64,000 nucleotides of DNA from Pontitalea aquivivens (GCF_046507575.1 NZ_JBKFEY010000004.1:62001-126000); one strand, 5' to 3'. Positions 42,553-51,339 are shown, counted from the first letter of the stretch. Translations and numbers: made by a program. Notes: generated from the letters alone by a model not told the origin.

Positions 42553-43671
42553 TCAGGGCACGAGCGCCTCTTGCGCGCTGACGTGGGGCAGGCCCAGCGC
42601 CTCGGCCACGGCCGGATGGGTAATCTGGCCCGCATGAACGTTCAGCCCCGCCAGAAGGTGCGGATCATCGGCGCATGCCTGTCGCCAGCCCTTGTCGGCG
42701 ATGGCCAGAAGAAAGGGCAGGGTGGCGTTGCCCAGCGCCAGGGTTGAACTGCGCGCCACCGCGCCGGGCATGTTGCCGACACAATAATGCACGATCCCGT
42801 CCACCTCGTAGATCGGGTCCTGATGCGTGGTCGGGTGCGAGGTTTCAAAGCAGCCGCCCTGATCGATCGCCACGTCCACCAGCACCGCGCCGGGCTTCAT
42901 CGTCGCAAGCATCGCGCGCGTCACCAGCCTGGGTGTCGCGGCCCCGGGGATCAGCACCGCGCCGATCACCAGGTCCGATTCCGCCAGAAGTTCGGCCATC
43001 AGCCCCGCGCTGGAAAAGCCGGTGCGGAATTCGCGGCCATGAAGGTCATCCAGATGACGCAGCCGCGGCAGGGATCGGTCCAGCACCGTCACGTCGGCGC
43101 CCATTCCGGCCGCGATGCGCGCCGCATGCGTGCCCACGACCCCGCCGCCGATCACCAGCACCCGCGCGGGCAAAACCCCCGGCACACCGCCCAGCAGAAC
43201 GCCGCGCCCGCCATTGACCTTTTGCAGTGCCCAGGCCCCGACCTGCGGCGCCAACCGCCCGGCGACCTCGGACATCGGTGCCAGCAACGGCAGGCCCCCG
43301 GCCCGGTCGGTCACCGTTTCATAGGCGATGCAGGTCGCGCCCGCGGCCATCAGGTCGCGGGTCTGGCCCGGATCGGGCGCCAGATGCAGATAGGTGAACA
43401 GAACCTGCCCCGGGCGCAGCAGCCGCCGTTCGCCCGGCTGCGGTTCCTTGACCTTTACCACAATGTCCGCCTCGGCAAAGATCGCCTCGGCGGTGTGCAG
43501 GATGCGCGCCCCGGCGGCGATGTAATCGGCATCGGCAAAACCCGCGCCCAGGCCCGCACCGCTTTGCACCATCACCTCATGGCCCCGCGCCACCGCATCG
43601 AGAACCGCATGTGGTGTCAGGCCTACGCGGAATTCCTGTGGCTTGATCTCTTTCGGGCAGCCGATCTTCAT
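42553..43671 (-). CDS. ald: Alanine dehydrogenase
   Basis: 372 residues. NAD-dependent interconversion of L-alanine with pyruvate and ammonia. CPKEIKPQEFRVGLTP at the N-terminus; the catalytic K in VVKVKEPQ and H in YLHLAPDPGQ; the Rossmann loop VIGGGVVGTHAARIA; and D in VDVAIDQGG. The divergent Lrp-type gene 144 bp away is the likely regulator. ATG at 43671. Confidence 0.95.
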   Translation of the reverse strand: MKIGCPKEIKPQEFRVGLTPHAVLDAVARGHEVMVQSGAGLGAGFADADYIAAGARILHTAEAIFAEADIVVKVKEPQPGERRLLRPGQVLFTYLHLAPDPGQTRDLMAAGATCIAYETVTDRAGGLPLLAPMSEVAGRLAPQVGAWALQKVNGGRGVLLGGVPGVLPARVLVIGGGVVGTHAARIAAGMGADVTVLDRSLPRLRHLDDLHGREFRTGFSSAGLMAELLAESDLVIGAVLIPGAATPRLVTRAMLATMKPGAVLVDVAIDQGGCFETSHPTTHQDPIYEVDGIVHYCVGNMPGAVARSSTLALGNATLPFLLAIADKGWRQACADDPHLLAGLNVHAGQITHPAVAEALGLPHVSAQEALVP

Positions 43672-43755
43672 GTTTGCTCCGTTTCGTAGCGGGTGTTTCC
43701 GGCCGCCATGATGGCGTAAGCCCGGGAAGCCCCGGCATTTCGCTGGCGTCATGAC

Positions 43756-43807
43756 GATCTTGAATGATAAAACTTACCTGAATTTCAACGAAACGCTGAA
43801 GAAAATT
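43756..43807. promoter_or_regulatory. AT-rich divergent control region between ald and the Lrp-type gene
   Basis: A markedly AT-rich island in a GC-rich region, with TTGAATGATAAAACTTACC and a TTCA...TGAA imperfect dyad, directly before the regulator. It is the natural place for Lrp-family binding that controls ald and autoregulation. Confidence 0.45.
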
Positions 43808-43815
43808 GCGCGACC

Positions 43816-44274
43816 ATGCAACTTGACGCGACAGACCGCCGTATTCTTGCCGCTTTGCAAAAGGCCGGGCGCATATCGAACGCCGAGCTTGCGGACCGTG
43901 TGAACCTGTCCGCCTCGGCCTGCCACCGCCGGGTGCAACGGCTTGAGGATGAGGGCTTCATCCGCGATTATGTGGCGCTTCTGGATGCGCGCAAGCTGAA
44001 CCGGCCCACGACGGTGTTCGTCGAAATAACGCTGTCAGGTCAGGCGGATGAGGTTCTTGATGCCTTTGAACGCGAGGTACGCAAGATCCCTGATGTCCTG
44101 GAATGCCATCTGATGGCGGGGTCTGCCGATTACCTGCTGAAGGTCGTGGCCGAGGATACCGAGGATTTCGCCCGCATCCATCGCGCCCATCTGGCGCGGT
44201 TGCCCGGCGTCGCGCAGATGCAAAGTTCGTTCGCGCTGCGCACCGTGTTCAAGACGACGGCCCTGCCGCTCTGA
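43816..44274 (+). CDS. Lrp/AsnC family regulator (AldR-like)
   Basis: 152 residues. N-terminal winged helix-turn-helix (DATDRRILAALQKAGRISNA, LADRVNLSASACHRRVQRLE) and C-terminal RAM ligand-binding domain (ECHLMAGSADYLLKVV). Divergent from ald, so it most probably activates alanine dehydrogenase in response to alanine, as known for AldR-type regulators; that assignment rests on context. Confidence 0.9.
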   Translation: MQLDATDRRILAALQKAGRISNAELADRVNLSASACHRRVQRLEDEGFIRDYVALLDARKLNRPTTVFVEITLSGQADEVLDAFEREVRKIPDVLECHLMAGSADYLLKVVAEDTEDFARIHRAHLARLPGVAQMQSSFALRTVFKTTALPL

Positions 44275-44333
44275 CAGGTGTTAGGCCCATCTTAGGAAAC
44301 GCGCGCTAAGCCTTGGCCGATGGAGGCCGGGCG

Positions 44334-44627
44334 ATGCGACTTGAAACCCTGATGATTCTTCTGGCCGTGCTGTCCGGCCCGGCGGCGGCCCTGTCCGCGG
44401 CCCGGCCGGATGGTGATGGACCTTACCTTGTCGTCATCCCGCCCTGGCGCGCGCCAGAGGCTGTGATCCGACGTGCCGGTGGCTGGCCGATTGGCCCCAC
44501 CGATCCGCCGCTTGCCACCCTTGCGGCAGGGAATGCCCCCGATTTCGTGGCGCGTCTGCGATCCGTCGGCGCCTGGCTTGTTCTTGACCAGGCCAAGATG
44601 TCCTGGATTTGCGGAGACCCGACATGA
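44334..44627 (+). CDS. Small exported protein coupled to a chemoreceptor
   Basis: 97 residues: an N-terminal hydrophobic signal-like stretch (MRLETLMILLAVLSGPAAAL, cleavage probably after about residue 22), then a compact domain with GPYLVVIPPWRAPEAVIRRA and VGAWLVLDQAKMSWIC. No family recognised. Its stop overlaps the start of the chemoreceptor gene (ATGA). A secreted partner or ligand-binding accessory of that receptor is a reasonable guess. Confidence 0.7.
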   Translation: MRLETLMILLAVLSGPAAALSAARPDGDGPYLVVIPPWRAPEAVIRRAGGWPIGPTDPPLATLAAGNAPDFVARLRSVGAWLVLDQAKMSWICGDPT

Positions 44628-46348
44628 GCGTTCAAGACCCTGGTCAAGGGGAAGGCATGAAACCCGAAATTCGCTTGCTGTCGATCGGCGTGGTCATCCT
44701 GGCTGTCGTGGTCACGGCTGTGGCGTTCCGGGTGGCATCTGCCCCCTGGGTCGCCAGCATGACCGCCGCGACCTTCGCCGCCGCCGCGGTCCTTGGCGGG
44801 CGATATGCCGCCGCCGCCAGCGCCGCCTCGATCGTCGGGCTTGGCCTGATGGGGCAGGCGGTGGCGCTGACCGCCGCGCTGAACGGCCATCCCTGGCAGA
44901 TCGACAGCCACATGGTCTTCTTTGCGCTGATGGCCGTTCTGGTGGTACTGGTCGATGTGCGGGCCATTCTTCTGGGGGCGGGCATGATCCTGGTGCACCA
45001 TCTGGTGTTAGGTGTCGTCATGCCGCAGTTGACCTATCCCGACACCGACATCTTCGCCAATGTCGTGCGGTCACTGTTTCACGGGCTTGTCGTGGGGGTC
45101 GAAGCTGCCATTCTGGTGGTCGCGGTGCGCAACCGACAGCAGATGACAGCGACACTCCGGGCACGGCTGCAAGAGGTCGCCGTTGCATCCGAGGCTGCCG
45201 AATCCGCGCGGCAGCAGGCCGAGGCCGGCCTGCGCGAGGCGCGGGAACAAAAGGCTGCGGTCGAACGTGCCGCCGCCGAAGCCGAAAGCCTGCGCCGGGA
45301 CGCGGTCGAGAAGGCGCAGGCCGCGATGCAGGCCAATGCCGCGGCCCTTGATGCAGAACAACGGCTGGCAGCGGAACGTTCGGCCACGGTCGCGGCGCAG
45401 GCCCGGATCGTCAAGATCCTGAAGGCGGCCCTGCAGCATCTGTCGCAGGGGGATCTGTCGGTGCGTCTGGATGCGATCGAGGATGCCGAGTACCGGACCC
45501 TGGCGCGCGATTTCAACCTGGCGGTCGATCAGTTGGCGCAGGCCATCTCAGCCGCGCTTGGCTATTCCGGCGATATCCGGGCCCAGATCGGGGAAATCAA
45601 CGGGGCAACCCAAAGCCTGTCCCATCACAGCGAACGGCAGGCGGTGACGCTGGCTAATACTGCGGCGGCGATCAATGAGCTGACCGTTTCGGTGCAATCG
45701 GCGGCCATGGTGGCTGCCGAAGCGGCGACTGCGGCGGGCCAGGCGGAAAGCGTTGCGCGTGAAAGTGCCGAGGTGGTCGCCGCCTCGATCCGGGCCATGG
45801 ATGAGATCGAGAAAAGTTCGGGCAAGATTGCACGGATCACCTCGGTCATCGACGACATCGCGTTCCAGACCAACCTGCTGGCACTGAATGCCGGGGTCGA
45901 GGCCGCGCGCGCGGGTGAGGCTGGCCGGGGCTTTGCCGTCGTCGCCTCCGAGGTGCGGGATCTGGCGCAGCGGTCCTCGGCCTCTGCGCGCGAGATCAGC
46001 GGGTTGATCAGCGCGTCTGAGGCGCAGGTGCGCAACGGCGTAGAGCTTGTGAACAAGACGGTTGCCTCGCTTGACCGAATCGTCAGCGCCGTCGAACAGA
46101 TCAGCGGACGGGTCGCGGAAATCGCCCGCTCGGCCAGGGAACAATCCTCTGCCATCACCGATATCAACGGCGCGGTCGAGCAGCTGGATCACGTTACCCA
46201 GCAGAATGTCGCGATGTTTGAGGAAACCTCTGCCGCGACCCAGACGCTTGACACCATGGCCGAAGAACTTCGCCGGTCGATGTCGCTGTTCCGTATCGGG
46301 GGGGATTCTGGCGCCAGCTGGCCCGACGCGCTGCGCAAGACCGGCTGA
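44624..46348 (+). CDS. Methyl-accepting chemotaxis protein with polytopic membrane sensor
   Basis: 574 residues. Residues about 17-180 form five or six hydrophobic helices with no sizeable periplasmic domain. A long Ala/Glu/Arg coiled coil (about 180-265) follows, then a HAMP-like segment (QGDLSVRLDAIEDAEYRTLA, about 285-320) and a signalling domain. The hairpin tip is FQTNLLALNAGVEAARAGEA then GRGFAVVASEVRDLAQRSS. No C-terminal CheR/CheB docking pentapeptide is seen. The sensory input is probably membrane-linked (redox, lipid or proton-motive) rather than a soluble periplasmic ligand; this is inference from topology. Confidence 0.9.
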   Translation: MSVQDPGQGEGMKPEIRLLSIGVVILAVVVTAVAFRVASAPWVASMTAATFAAAAVLGGRYAAAASAASIVGLGLMGQAVALTAALNGHPWQIDSHMVFFALMAVLVVLVDVRAILLGAGMILVHHLVLGVVMPQLTYPDTDIFANVVRSLFHGLVVGVEAAILVVAVRNRQQMTATLRARLQEVAVASEAAESARQQAEAGLREAREQKAAVERAAAEAESLRRDAVEKAQAAMQANAAALDAEQRLAAERSATVAAQARIVKILKAALQHLSQGDLSVRLDAIEDAEYRTLARDFNLAVDQLAQAISAALGYSGDIRAQIGEINGATQSLSHHSERQAVTLANTAAAINELTVSVQSAAMVAAEAATAAGQAESVARESAEVVAASIRAMDEIEKSSGKIARITSVIDDIAFQTNLLALNAGVEAARAGEAGRGFAVVASEVRDLAQRSSASAREISGLISASEAQVRNGVELVNKTVASLDRIVSAVEQISGRVAEIARSAREQSSAITDINGAVEQLDHVTQQNVAMFEETSAATQTLDTMAEELRRSMSLFRIGGDSGASWPDALRKTG

Positions 46349-46456
46349 CCTATATGCCACGGGGCCCGCGCCCGCCTTTGGCGAATGGGCGGGCGGCACC
46401 CGGCGGTGCCTGCGGAAGCGGCTTGCGCCGATGAACCGGGCACCTGCGGATCCCCG

Positions 46457-46517
46457 CTTTCTTTCACGCGCTTGACAGCGTCGGGCCCGGGCGATTTTCG
46501 GGGCACCCAAAGAAAGC
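46457..46517. other. Long-range inverted repeat in the 268-bp gap between the chemoreceptor gene and rpsU
   Basis: GCTTTCTTT (46457-46465) pairs with AAAGAAAGC (46509-46517) around 43 nt. A good -35-like TTGACA occurs at 46472-46477 on the + strand. Nothing coding is seen in 46349-46616. Confidence 0.35.
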
Positions 46518-46527
46518 CCGGTCATGG

Positions 46528-46558
46528 AAAAACCCCCGATGGCTTGGCCACGGGGGTT
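46528..46558 (-). terminator. rpsU terminator
   Basis: On the minus strand, ACCCCCG...CGGGGGT hairpin followed by TTTTT (46528-46532 complement), 58 bp after rpsU. Confidence 0.75.
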
Positions 46559-46616
46559 GATCGATGCGGGCGGACCCGCCAGCTGTTCCAGTCGCCTGAA
46601 ACGCGCGGTGAAGGGC

Positions 46617-46823
46617 TTAAAGAGCGCCTTCGCGCTGGGCCTTCTTGCGTGCCAGTTTACGGGCACGGCGAACGGCCTCGGCCTTTTCGCGCGCTTTCTT
46701 GACAGAAGGCTTTTCGAAATGCTGCTTGAGCTTCATTTCACGGAAAACCCCCTCGCGCTGAAGTTTCTTCTTCAGAGCACGAAGCGCCTGTTCGACGTTG
46801 TTGTCGCGAACGCTGACCTGCAT
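46617..46823 (-). CDS. rpsU: 30S ribosomal protein S21
   Basis: 68 residues, strongly basic: MQVSVRDNNVEQALRALKKK and SVKKAREKAEAVRRARKLAR are the conserved S21 pattern. Binds near the 3' end of 16S rRNA and affects initiation. Here it is monocistronic with its own promoter and terminator. Divergent from COQ9. Confidence 0.97.
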   Translation of the reverse strand: MQVSVRDNNVEQALRALKKKLQREGVFREMKLKQHFEKPSVKKAREKAEAVRRARKLARKKAQREGAL

Positions 46824-46875
46824 GTGGTGTCACCACCTTCCTAAGTTAGAGTTGCATGCGGTTGCAGGAAGCGGC

Positions 46876-46904
46876 CATATAGCAAAGGCGCGGCCGCTTG
46901 TCTA
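46876..46904 (-). promoter_or_regulatory. rpsU promoter
   Basis: On the minus strand, TAGACA (46899-46904), 17 bp, TATATG (46876-46881). Expected start near 46870, giving a leader of about 46 nt with TTAGGAAGGTGG before the ATG. Confidence 0.6.
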
Positions 46905-46928
46905 CCACTGTGCGTGAAGGGAAATACC

Positions 46929-47603
46929 ATGAAAAACGACCGATTGGATGTGGATCGCACGCGCAGCGACCTGTTGCAGGCGATCCTGCCCCATGTTCCG
47001 TTCGATGGCTGGTCTGCGCCGGCTTTTGATGCGGCTGTCCGGGATGCGGGCCTTGATGCCGGGCTTGCGCGGGTGATCTGCCCGCGCGGCGCGGTGGATC
47101 TTGCGGTTGCCTATCACCGGTCGGGGGATCACGGGATGGAATCCGCGCTTGCCGCGACCGATCTTGGCGGGCTGCGGTTCCGCGACAGGGTCGCGATGGC
47201 GCTGCGACTGCGGCTGGAGGCCGCGGACCCGGAACTGGTGCGGCGCGGCGCGGCGCTGTTCGCCCTGCCACAACATGCGCTGACCGGCGCGCGTCTGATC
47301 TGGGAAACGGCGGATGCGGTCTGGCGGGCGCTGGGTGACAGCAGCGAGGATTACAACTGGTACACCAAGCGGGCGACGCTTTCGGCGGTCTATTCCGCGA
47401 CCGTTCTGTTCTGGCTGGCCGATGAAAGTGAAGGGCATGCCGATACCTGGGCCTTTCTGGATCGCCGGATCGCGGATGTGATGCAGTTCGAAAAGATCAA
47501 GGGCAAGCTGCCCGGCCTTGCCAGCGCGCTGGGCGGCATCCGCGCACCATCGGCGGCCAGGGATTTGCCGGGATCTGTGCTGAATACGGGGGGGCGGGTG
47601 TGA
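46929..47603 (+). CDS. COQ9 family ubiquinone biosynthesis protein
   Basis: 224 residues. TetR-like N-terminal helices and the lipid-binding COQ9 domain (DEDYNWYTKR-like segment SSEDYNWYTKRATLSAVYSA then TVLFWLADES) are family hallmarks. COQ9 binds lipids and assists the hydroxylation steps of ubiquinone synthesis. The ATG at 46929 is after GAAGGGA; the in-frame GTG at 46914 is less likely. It overlaps the quinone oxidoreductase start, so they are co-translated. Confidence 0.9.
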   Translation: MKNDRLDVDRTRSDLLQAILPHVPFDGWSAPAFDAAVRDAGLDAGLARVICPRGAVDLAVAYHRSGDHGMESALAATDLGGLRFRDRVAMALRLRLEAADPELVRRGAALFALPQHALTGARLIWETADAVWRALGDSSEDYNWYTKRATLSAVYSATVLFWLADESEGHADTWAFLDRRIADVMQFEKIKGKLPGLASALGGIRAPSAARDLPGSVLNTGGRV

Positions 47604-48586
47604 TGATGCCGGAACAGATGCGCGTAGTGGAAATCGCTGGTGCGGGCGGCCCCGAGGTGCTGCGCCCCGCGGTGCGGCCGGTTCCGGTGCCCGGTGCCGG
47701 GGAAATCCTGATCGAGGTGCATTATGCGGGCGTCAACCGTCCCGATGCCCTGCAACGCGCCGGGACCTACAAGGTGCCGCCCGGCGCGTCGGATTTGCCG
47801 GGGCTTGAGGCGGCGGGCCGTGTCGCCGCCATTGGCCCCGGCGTCAGTGGCTGGGCCGTTGGCGATCGGGTCTGCGCGTTGTTGCCTGGCGGCGGCTATG
47901 CCGAATATGCCACCTGTCCGGCCACCCATGCGCTGCCCGTTCCCGACGGGATCGACCTGAAATCGGCCGCCTGCCTGCCAGAAACCTGTTTCACTGTCTG
48001 GTCCAATGTGGTGATGCGCGGTGGGCTGAAGGCGGGCGAGCGGTTTTTGGTGCATGGCGGGTCTTCGGGTATCGGCACCACGGCGATCCAGATCGCCAGG
48101 GCGCTTGGCGCGCGGGTCTTTGCCACCGCCGGAACGGCCGAGAAATGCGCGGCCTGCGAAGCGCTTGGCGCCACCGCGATCAACTATCGGCAGGCCGATT
48201 TCGTCGATGTCCTGCGTGCCCAGGGCGGCGCGAACCTGATCCTGGACATGGTCGGCGGCAGCTATATTTCGCGCGATATCAAGGCGCTGGCCGATGACGG
48301 GCGGCTGGTCTTCATCGCCTTCCTGGAAAGCCCCAAGGCCGAGATCAACTTTGCCCAGGTCATGTTGCACCGCCTGACGATCACCGGATCAACGCTGCGC
48401 CCGCAATCCGCCGCGGCCAAGGCGGGTATCGCGGCGGAACTGCGCGCCCACGTCTGGCCGATGGTGCAGGCCGGCACGCTGCGCGTGGTGCATGACAGCG
48501 AATTCCCGCTGGATCAGGCCGCCGCCGCCCATGCGCGCATGGAAAGCAGCGCCCATATCGGCAAGATCGTGTTGCGGGTGCGCTGA
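47603..48586 (+). CDS. NADPH:quinone oxidoreductase-like protein (zeta-crystallin type)
   Basis: 327 residues from the ATG at 47603 (GTG at 47600 and ATG at 47606 are alternatives). Medium-chain dehydrogenase fold without the structural or catalytic zinc cysteines. NRPDALQRAGTYKVPPGASD and the NADP-binding LVHGGSSGIGTTAIQIA motif are typical of TED2/PIG3-like quinone oxidoreductases. It reduces quinones or enoyl compounds; the real substrate is unknown. Coupled to COQ9. Confidence 0.9.
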   Translation: MMPEQMRVVEIAGAGGPEVLRPAVRPVPVPGAGEILIEVHYAGVNRPDALQRAGTYKVPPGASDLPGLEAAGRVAAIGPGVSGWAVGDRVCALLPGGGYAEYATCPATHALPVPDGIDLKSAACLPETCFTVWSNVVMRGGLKAGERFLVHGGSSGIGTTAIQIARALGARVFATAGTAEKCAACEALGATAINYRQADFVDVLRAQGGANLILDMVGGSYISRDIKALADDGRLVFIAFLESPKAEINFAQVMLHRLTITGSTLRPQSAAAKAGIAAELRAHVWPMVQAGTLRVVHDSEFPLDQAAAAHARMESSAHIGKIVLRVR

Positions 48587-49219
48587 TCAGCGCACCGCCT
48601 CCATCAGGGCATCGCCCATCCGGCAATCGCGGATCGTGTCCGTGCCGCAGGGGCGGGGGGTCAGGTCGCGGGTCAGGCAGATCCGTGCCTCCTGGATGCG
48701 GCCCCGGTCACAGGTGATGGTAATCATGTTGCGTGACAGCCCCGGGTTCGCCTCGATGAAGGCGTCCTCGACGACGCTGACGGGCAGTTTTACATCGCGA
48801 TTCAGGCGGGCAAATACCTCGGGGATGACGATGCTGTCATAGGCGGCGCGGGCGGCCGCGAAATAGCCGTCTGCCGACAGGCCGGTGCAACGGCCGTGTT
48901 TCTTCCACTGATGCCAGGCCAGCCCTGCCGATCCCATGATATCGGCCATTGCGGCGGTTTGCGCGCGCGTGGGGTCGCGTTCCCCGCTGCGGCAGTAGGA
49001 CGGCCAGCCAAGGTCATGTTGCGGCCAAAGCCCGTGCAGGACAAAGCTGTGATCGTGGCGCGGGTGGCACTGATCCTCACCACGGGCATCGCCGGTGGTG
49101 GCGCACCAGCCGGGCGACCAGGACAGTGCCAGAAGGTAATAGTCGAAATCGCCGGCCCGTTCGCCCTCGGCCCAGGCGGGCAGGGCCAGCATCAGCGCCA
49201 CAAGGGCGGCTCGGATCAT
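48587..49219 (-). CDS. Secreted ribonuclease T2 family protein
   Basis: 210 residues with a signal peptide (MIRAALVALMLALPAWA). CAS I is FVLHGLWPQ with the catalytic His. CAS II reads WHQWKKHGRC, where the family usually has HEW: the glutamate is replaced by glutamine while the second His is kept. Eight or so cysteines suit a disulfide-rich periplasmic enzyme. It would degrade RNA to 2',3'-cyclic nucleotides; the E-to-Q change makes activity less certain. Its stop abuts the convergent oxidoreductase stop. Confidence 0.88.
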   Translation of the reverse strand: MIRAALVALMLALPAWAEGERAGDFDYYLLALSWSPGWCATTGDARGEDQCHPRHDHSFVLHGLWPQHDLGWPSYCRSGERDPTRAQTAAMADIMGSAGLAWHQWKKHGRCTGLSADGYFAAARAAYDSIVIPEVFARLNRDVKLPVSVVEDAFIEANPGLSRNMITITCDRGRIQEARICLTRDLTPRPCGTDTIRDCRMGDALMEAVR

Positions 49220-49225
49220 TTTCTC

Positions 49226-49254
49226 TTTCCTCCGGTCACGTTCGGCACTATATA
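49226..49254 (+). promoter_or_regulatory. Candidate trcR promoter
   Basis: TTTCCT (49226-49231), 17 bp, TATATA (49249-49254), about 100 bp before the trcR start. Confidence 0.45.
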
Positions 49255-49354
49255 GCCACACAATTCCCCTTCCGAAATGGACCGCGACCGAGGGAGGCAC
49301 CCGGGGTCGCAGCCGATTTCACGGCACGGGAGAGATTTGTAAAGGATGGCTCCG

Positions 49355-50116
49355 ATGACGAACAAGCCCCTGATGGCCAAGGCGACCGCGGTCTGGCTGG
49401 TGGACAATACGACGCTGACCTTCAAGCAGATCGCGGATTTCTGCGGCATGCATGAACTGGAGGTGCAGGGCATCGCCGATGGCGACGTGGCGGCAGGGGT
49501 GAAGGGGTTCGATCCGGTCGGTTCGAACCAGCTGGATCCGAAAGAGATTGAAAAGGGTGAGAAAGACCCCCTTTACAAGCTGCGCCTGAAATACAACCCC
49601 GCCTCGGCGGGCGAGGACAAGCGCCGCGGCCCGCGCTACACCCCCCTGTCCAAGCGCCAGGACCGTCCCAACGCGATCCTGTGGCTGGTCAAGTTTCACC
49701 CCGAACTGGCCGATGCACAGATCGCCCGCCTGGTGGGCACCACCAAGCCCACGATTCAGTCGATCCGCGAACGCACGCATTGGAACATCGCCAGCATGAC
49801 CCCGATCGACCCGGTCGCGCTGGGCCTGTGCCGGCAGTCCGAACTGGATGCCGAGGTGCAGAAGGCCGCCAAGAAGAAGGCTGCCGAAGGCGGGCTGATG
49901 ACCGATGATGAACGGCGCAAGCTGGTCTCGACCGAGCAAAGCCTGGCGATGGGCACCGAACCGCGCCTGCCTACCGCGATCCAGGGGCTGGAAAACTTCA
50001 CGCTGGGCACCCCCGAGGAGGAAGAAGCCAATCCGCGCGACTTCTCGGATGCAGACAGCTTCTTCAACCTGCCCGATGCCGAAGAGGGCGAGGACGAAGA
50101 CGAAGACAACCGCTAA
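49355..50116 (+). CDS. trcR: Cell cycle transcriptional regulator TrcR (DUF1013)
   Basis: 253 residues. The conserved N-terminus MAKATAVWLVDNTTLTFKQI and ADFCGMHELEVQGIADG looks like a helix-turn-helix-type region, and a second block is RPNAILWLVKFHPELADAQI then ARLVGTTKPTIQSIRE. The tail is strongly acidic (EEGEDEDEDNR). DUF1013 proteins are confined to alphaproteobacteria and are named TrcR in current annotation. The ATG at 49355 sits 9 nt after AAAGG; the ATG at 49346 directly abuts it, so the later start is preferred. Confidence 0.88.
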   Translation: MTNKPLMAKATAVWLVDNTTLTFKQIADFCGMHELEVQGIADGDVAAGVKGFDPVGSNQLDPKEIEKGEKDPLYKLRLKYNPASAGEDKRRGPRYTPLSKRQDRPNAILWLVKFHPELADAQIARLVGTTKPTIQSIRERTHWNIASMTPIDPVALGLCRQSELDAEVQKAAKKKAAEGGLMTDDERRKLVSTEQSLAMGTEPRLPTAIQGLENFTLGTPEEEEANPRDFSDADSFFNLPDAEEGEDEDEDNR

Positions 50117-50169
50117 GCGGCACTGGCCCGGGTGTCCGCGCCCGGGCCATCTTGCGGGAAGGGATGGAT

Positions 50170-51339
50170 ATGCGCAGGATTGCCCTGCCCGAACGGCCGG
50201 ACTGGCGCGACCAGGCCAGGGAATTGGGTTTCACCTTTGCCGACATGTATGGTGAACCCTACTGGGATGAAACCTCGGCCTATGAATTCACGCTGGATCA
50301 GATCGAGCGTGACATCGAGGACCCGGCCACCGACCTGCATGCCCTGACGCGCGAGGCGGTGGACCGGATCGTGGCCTCCGAGGCGCTGATGGCACGGATG
50401 GAAATTCCGCGCCCGCATTGGGATCTGGTCGCCGACAGCTGGCGGGCGGGTGAACCCGAACTTTATGGCCGGATGGATCTGGCCTATGATGGGCAGGGTC
50501 CGGCCAAGCTTCTGGAATATAACGCCGATACGCCGACCGCGCTTTATGAAAGCGCCGCGTTCCAATGGCTCTGGCTGGAACAGCAACTGGCGGCGGGCGT
50601 CCTGCCCGAGGGGGCCGATCAGTTCAACGGCATTCATGAGGCCCTGGTGACCCGCTTTGCCGAGATTTTCACCAAAGGGACCGAGGTGCATTTTGCCGCC
50701 ATGGCGAACCAGCCCGAGGATTACGCCACGGTCGAGGCCTTGGCCTGGGCCGCGCGCGAGGCGGGGCTGGGCGCGCATTACACCGACCTGGAACAGATCG
50801 GCCTGACGACCGGGGGCCAGTTCGCCGATGCCGACAGCCGCGTGATCGGATCGCTGTTCAAGCTCTACCCCTGGGAAGACCTGTTGCGCGACGATTTCGC
50901 CGCCCATGTCGTGCCCTCGGGCTGCCGTTTTGTGGAACCTGCCTGGAAGGCGCTGGTGTCGAACAAGGCGATCCTGCCGATGCTGTGGCAGATGTTCCCG
51001 GGCCACCCCAACCTGCTGCCCGCGGTGTTCGAGGCCGATCTGGCCAGCGCCGACGCCACACTGTTCGCCAGTCGCGTGATCAAGCCCGTCTTTTCGCGCG
51101 AAGGCGCCTCGGTCGAGATCCACGCGGAAGGCCAGATCATCGAAGCCGCCGGCGACACGACCTATGGCGGTGCGCGCATCGTGCAGGCCTATCAGCCCCT
51201 GCCGGTCCTGGATGGCTTTCGCCCGGTGATCGGCGCCTGGATTGTCGGGCAGGGCTGCGTGGGCATCGGCCTGCGCGAAGACCGCAGCCGCATCACCCAG
51301 AACCTGTCGCGGTTCAAACCGCATTACATCCTGCCCTGA
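50170..51339 (+). CDS. Glutathionylspermidine synthase-family ATP-grasp protein (YgiC-like)
   Basis: 389 residues, the synthetase half only; there is no N-terminal amidase domain. DETSAYEFTLDQIERDI, RMDLAYDGQGPAKLLEYNAD, ETPTALYES-like and SRVIKPVFSREGASVEI match the YgiC/YjfC group, whose reaction is not established but should ligate an amine to a carboxylate using ATP. The ATG at 50170 is preferred because AAGGG directly abuts the ATG at 50164. A YgiB-like lipoprotein gene follows after 11 bp; in E. coli the same pair occurs in the order ygiB-ygiC. Confidence 0.87.
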   Translation: MRRIALPERPDWRDQARELGFTFADMYGEPYWDETSAYEFTLDQIERDIEDPATDLHALTREAVDRIVASEALMARMEIPRPHWDLVADSWRAGEPELYGRMDLAYDGQGPAKLLEYNADTPTALYESAAFQWLWLEQQLAAGVLPEGADQFNGIHEALVTRFAEIFTKGTEVHFAAMANQPEDYATVEALAWAAREAGLGAHYTDLEQIGLTTGGQFADADSRVIGSLFKLYPWEDLLRDDFAAHVVPSGCRFVEPAWKALVSNKAILPMLWQMFPGHPNLLPAVFEADLASADATLFASRVIKPVFSREGASVEIHAEGQIIEAAGDTTYGGARIVQAYQPLPVLDGFRPVIGAWIVGQGCVGIGLREDRSRITQNLSRFKPHYILP

